A DNA stretch of 6,004 nt. Source: JASJHI01 sp965371355. Lineage in GTDB: Bacteria > Actinomycetota > Acidimicrobiia > Acidimicrobiales > Ilumatobacteraceae. Below are positions 5,722 to 6,004 of the stretch, in pieces. The position numbers were made by a program, and so were the translations under genes. Numbering within the stretch: the first letter of the stretch is position 1; each line of letters starts with the position of its first letter. The notes beneath the pieces were generated by a model. It was given only the letters and a program-made list of their open reading frames with translations. It searched no databases and was not told the origin of the DNA. The DNA lies in contig CBDUYD010000176.1 of NCBI GenBank assembly GCA_965371355.1, forward strand, positions 1-6,004, written 5' to 3'.

Positions 5722-6004
5722 CGCGCGCGCGGGGATCGATGCGGTGATGTCGGAGGCCGAGGTCGTCGTGTGCTGTGGGTCGGGCGGCGTCGGCAAGACG
5801 ACGTGCGCAGCCGTCCTGGGACTCGAGGGGGCGCGGCGAGGGCGACGGGTGGTCGTCGTCACGATCGACCCCGCCCGGCGGCTCGCCGACGCGCTCGGAC
5901 TCCCCGGCGGACTGTCGGGCGAGCCTCAGCTGATCGATCTCGGCGACGGCGATGACTCCGGCATCGAGGGCGAGCTGTGGGCGATGATGCTCGACACGGC
6001 GGCG
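5714..6004 (+). CDS. Get3/ArsA-like ATPase, second of the pair (3' truncated by window)
   Basis: The first 97 codons of a second ATPase of the same group. It shows VVVCCGSGGVGKTT (Walker A), RRVVVVTIDPARRLADALGL and GELWAMMLDT, which match the Rv3680-type actinobacterial proteins closely. The P-loop reads GSGGVGKT, so the signature lysine of the deviant Walker A present in the upstream partner (GKGGVGKT) is Ser here. ATG 5714 is chosen because GGAG (5704-5707) lies 6 bases upstream; ATG 5747 is an internal alternative. The gene overlaps the end of the preceding ATPase by 8 bases, indicating translational coupling and a stoichiometric partner, probably a heterodimer (inference). Walker B and the C-terminal part lie outside the window. 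Confidence 0.92.
   Translation, partial: MDDARAGIDAVMSEAEVVVCCGSGGVGKTTCAAVLGLEGARRGRRVVVVTIDPARRLADALGLPGGLSGEPQLIDLGDGDDSGIEGELWAMMLDTAA

Overview
The window is very GC-rich, codon third positions are dominated by G and C, and GTG and TTG starts are used. A tandem pair of Get3/ArsA-type ATPases like the mycobacterial Rv3679/Rv3680 pair points to an actinobacterium. My best guess is the Acidimicrobiia (Ilumatobacter-like), but this rests on general gene style and not on a database comparison.

Left part (1-3298, plus strand): an intact bacterial selenocysteine operon core. selA encodes the PLP enzyme that converts seryl-tRNA(Sec) to selenocysteinyl-tRNA(Sec). selB encodes the elongation factor that delivers it to UGA codons. 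Between them lies a decayed tandem array of a roughly 14-bp unit. Each unit carries the start-of-selB sequence, so the selA stop is linked to the selB GTG start by a chain of three tiny ORFs, each joined to the next by an ATGA or GTGA stop/start overlap. All the stops are UGA. selC (tRNA-Sec), selD and an obvious selenoprotein are not in this window. Bases 1-113 hold no RNA gene I can recognise, only a weak candidate for the start of a divergent gene.

Middle (3299-3403): a convergent intergenic region with two hairpins built from the same roughly 20-bp arm sequence. The outer arms run into the 3' ends of both flanking genes and supply the stop codon of each at the same position in the arm, so both proteins end in Ser-Val.

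Right part (3404-6004): a minus-strand long-form NfeD membrane protein (signal peptide, ClpP-like domain, about five membrane segments, OB fold). Its ClpP-like domain lacks the expected catalytic Ser and Lys. It diverges with essentially no spacer from two overlapping plus-strand ATPase genes; the second runs off the window. The nfeD Shine-Dalgarno sequence is part of an 8-bp palindrome that also presents GGAG on the opposite strand.

The selenocysteine genes work together as one pathway. The NfeD and ATPase genes look like a separate envelope/protein-targeting neighbourhood, and I see no mechanistic link between the two halves.
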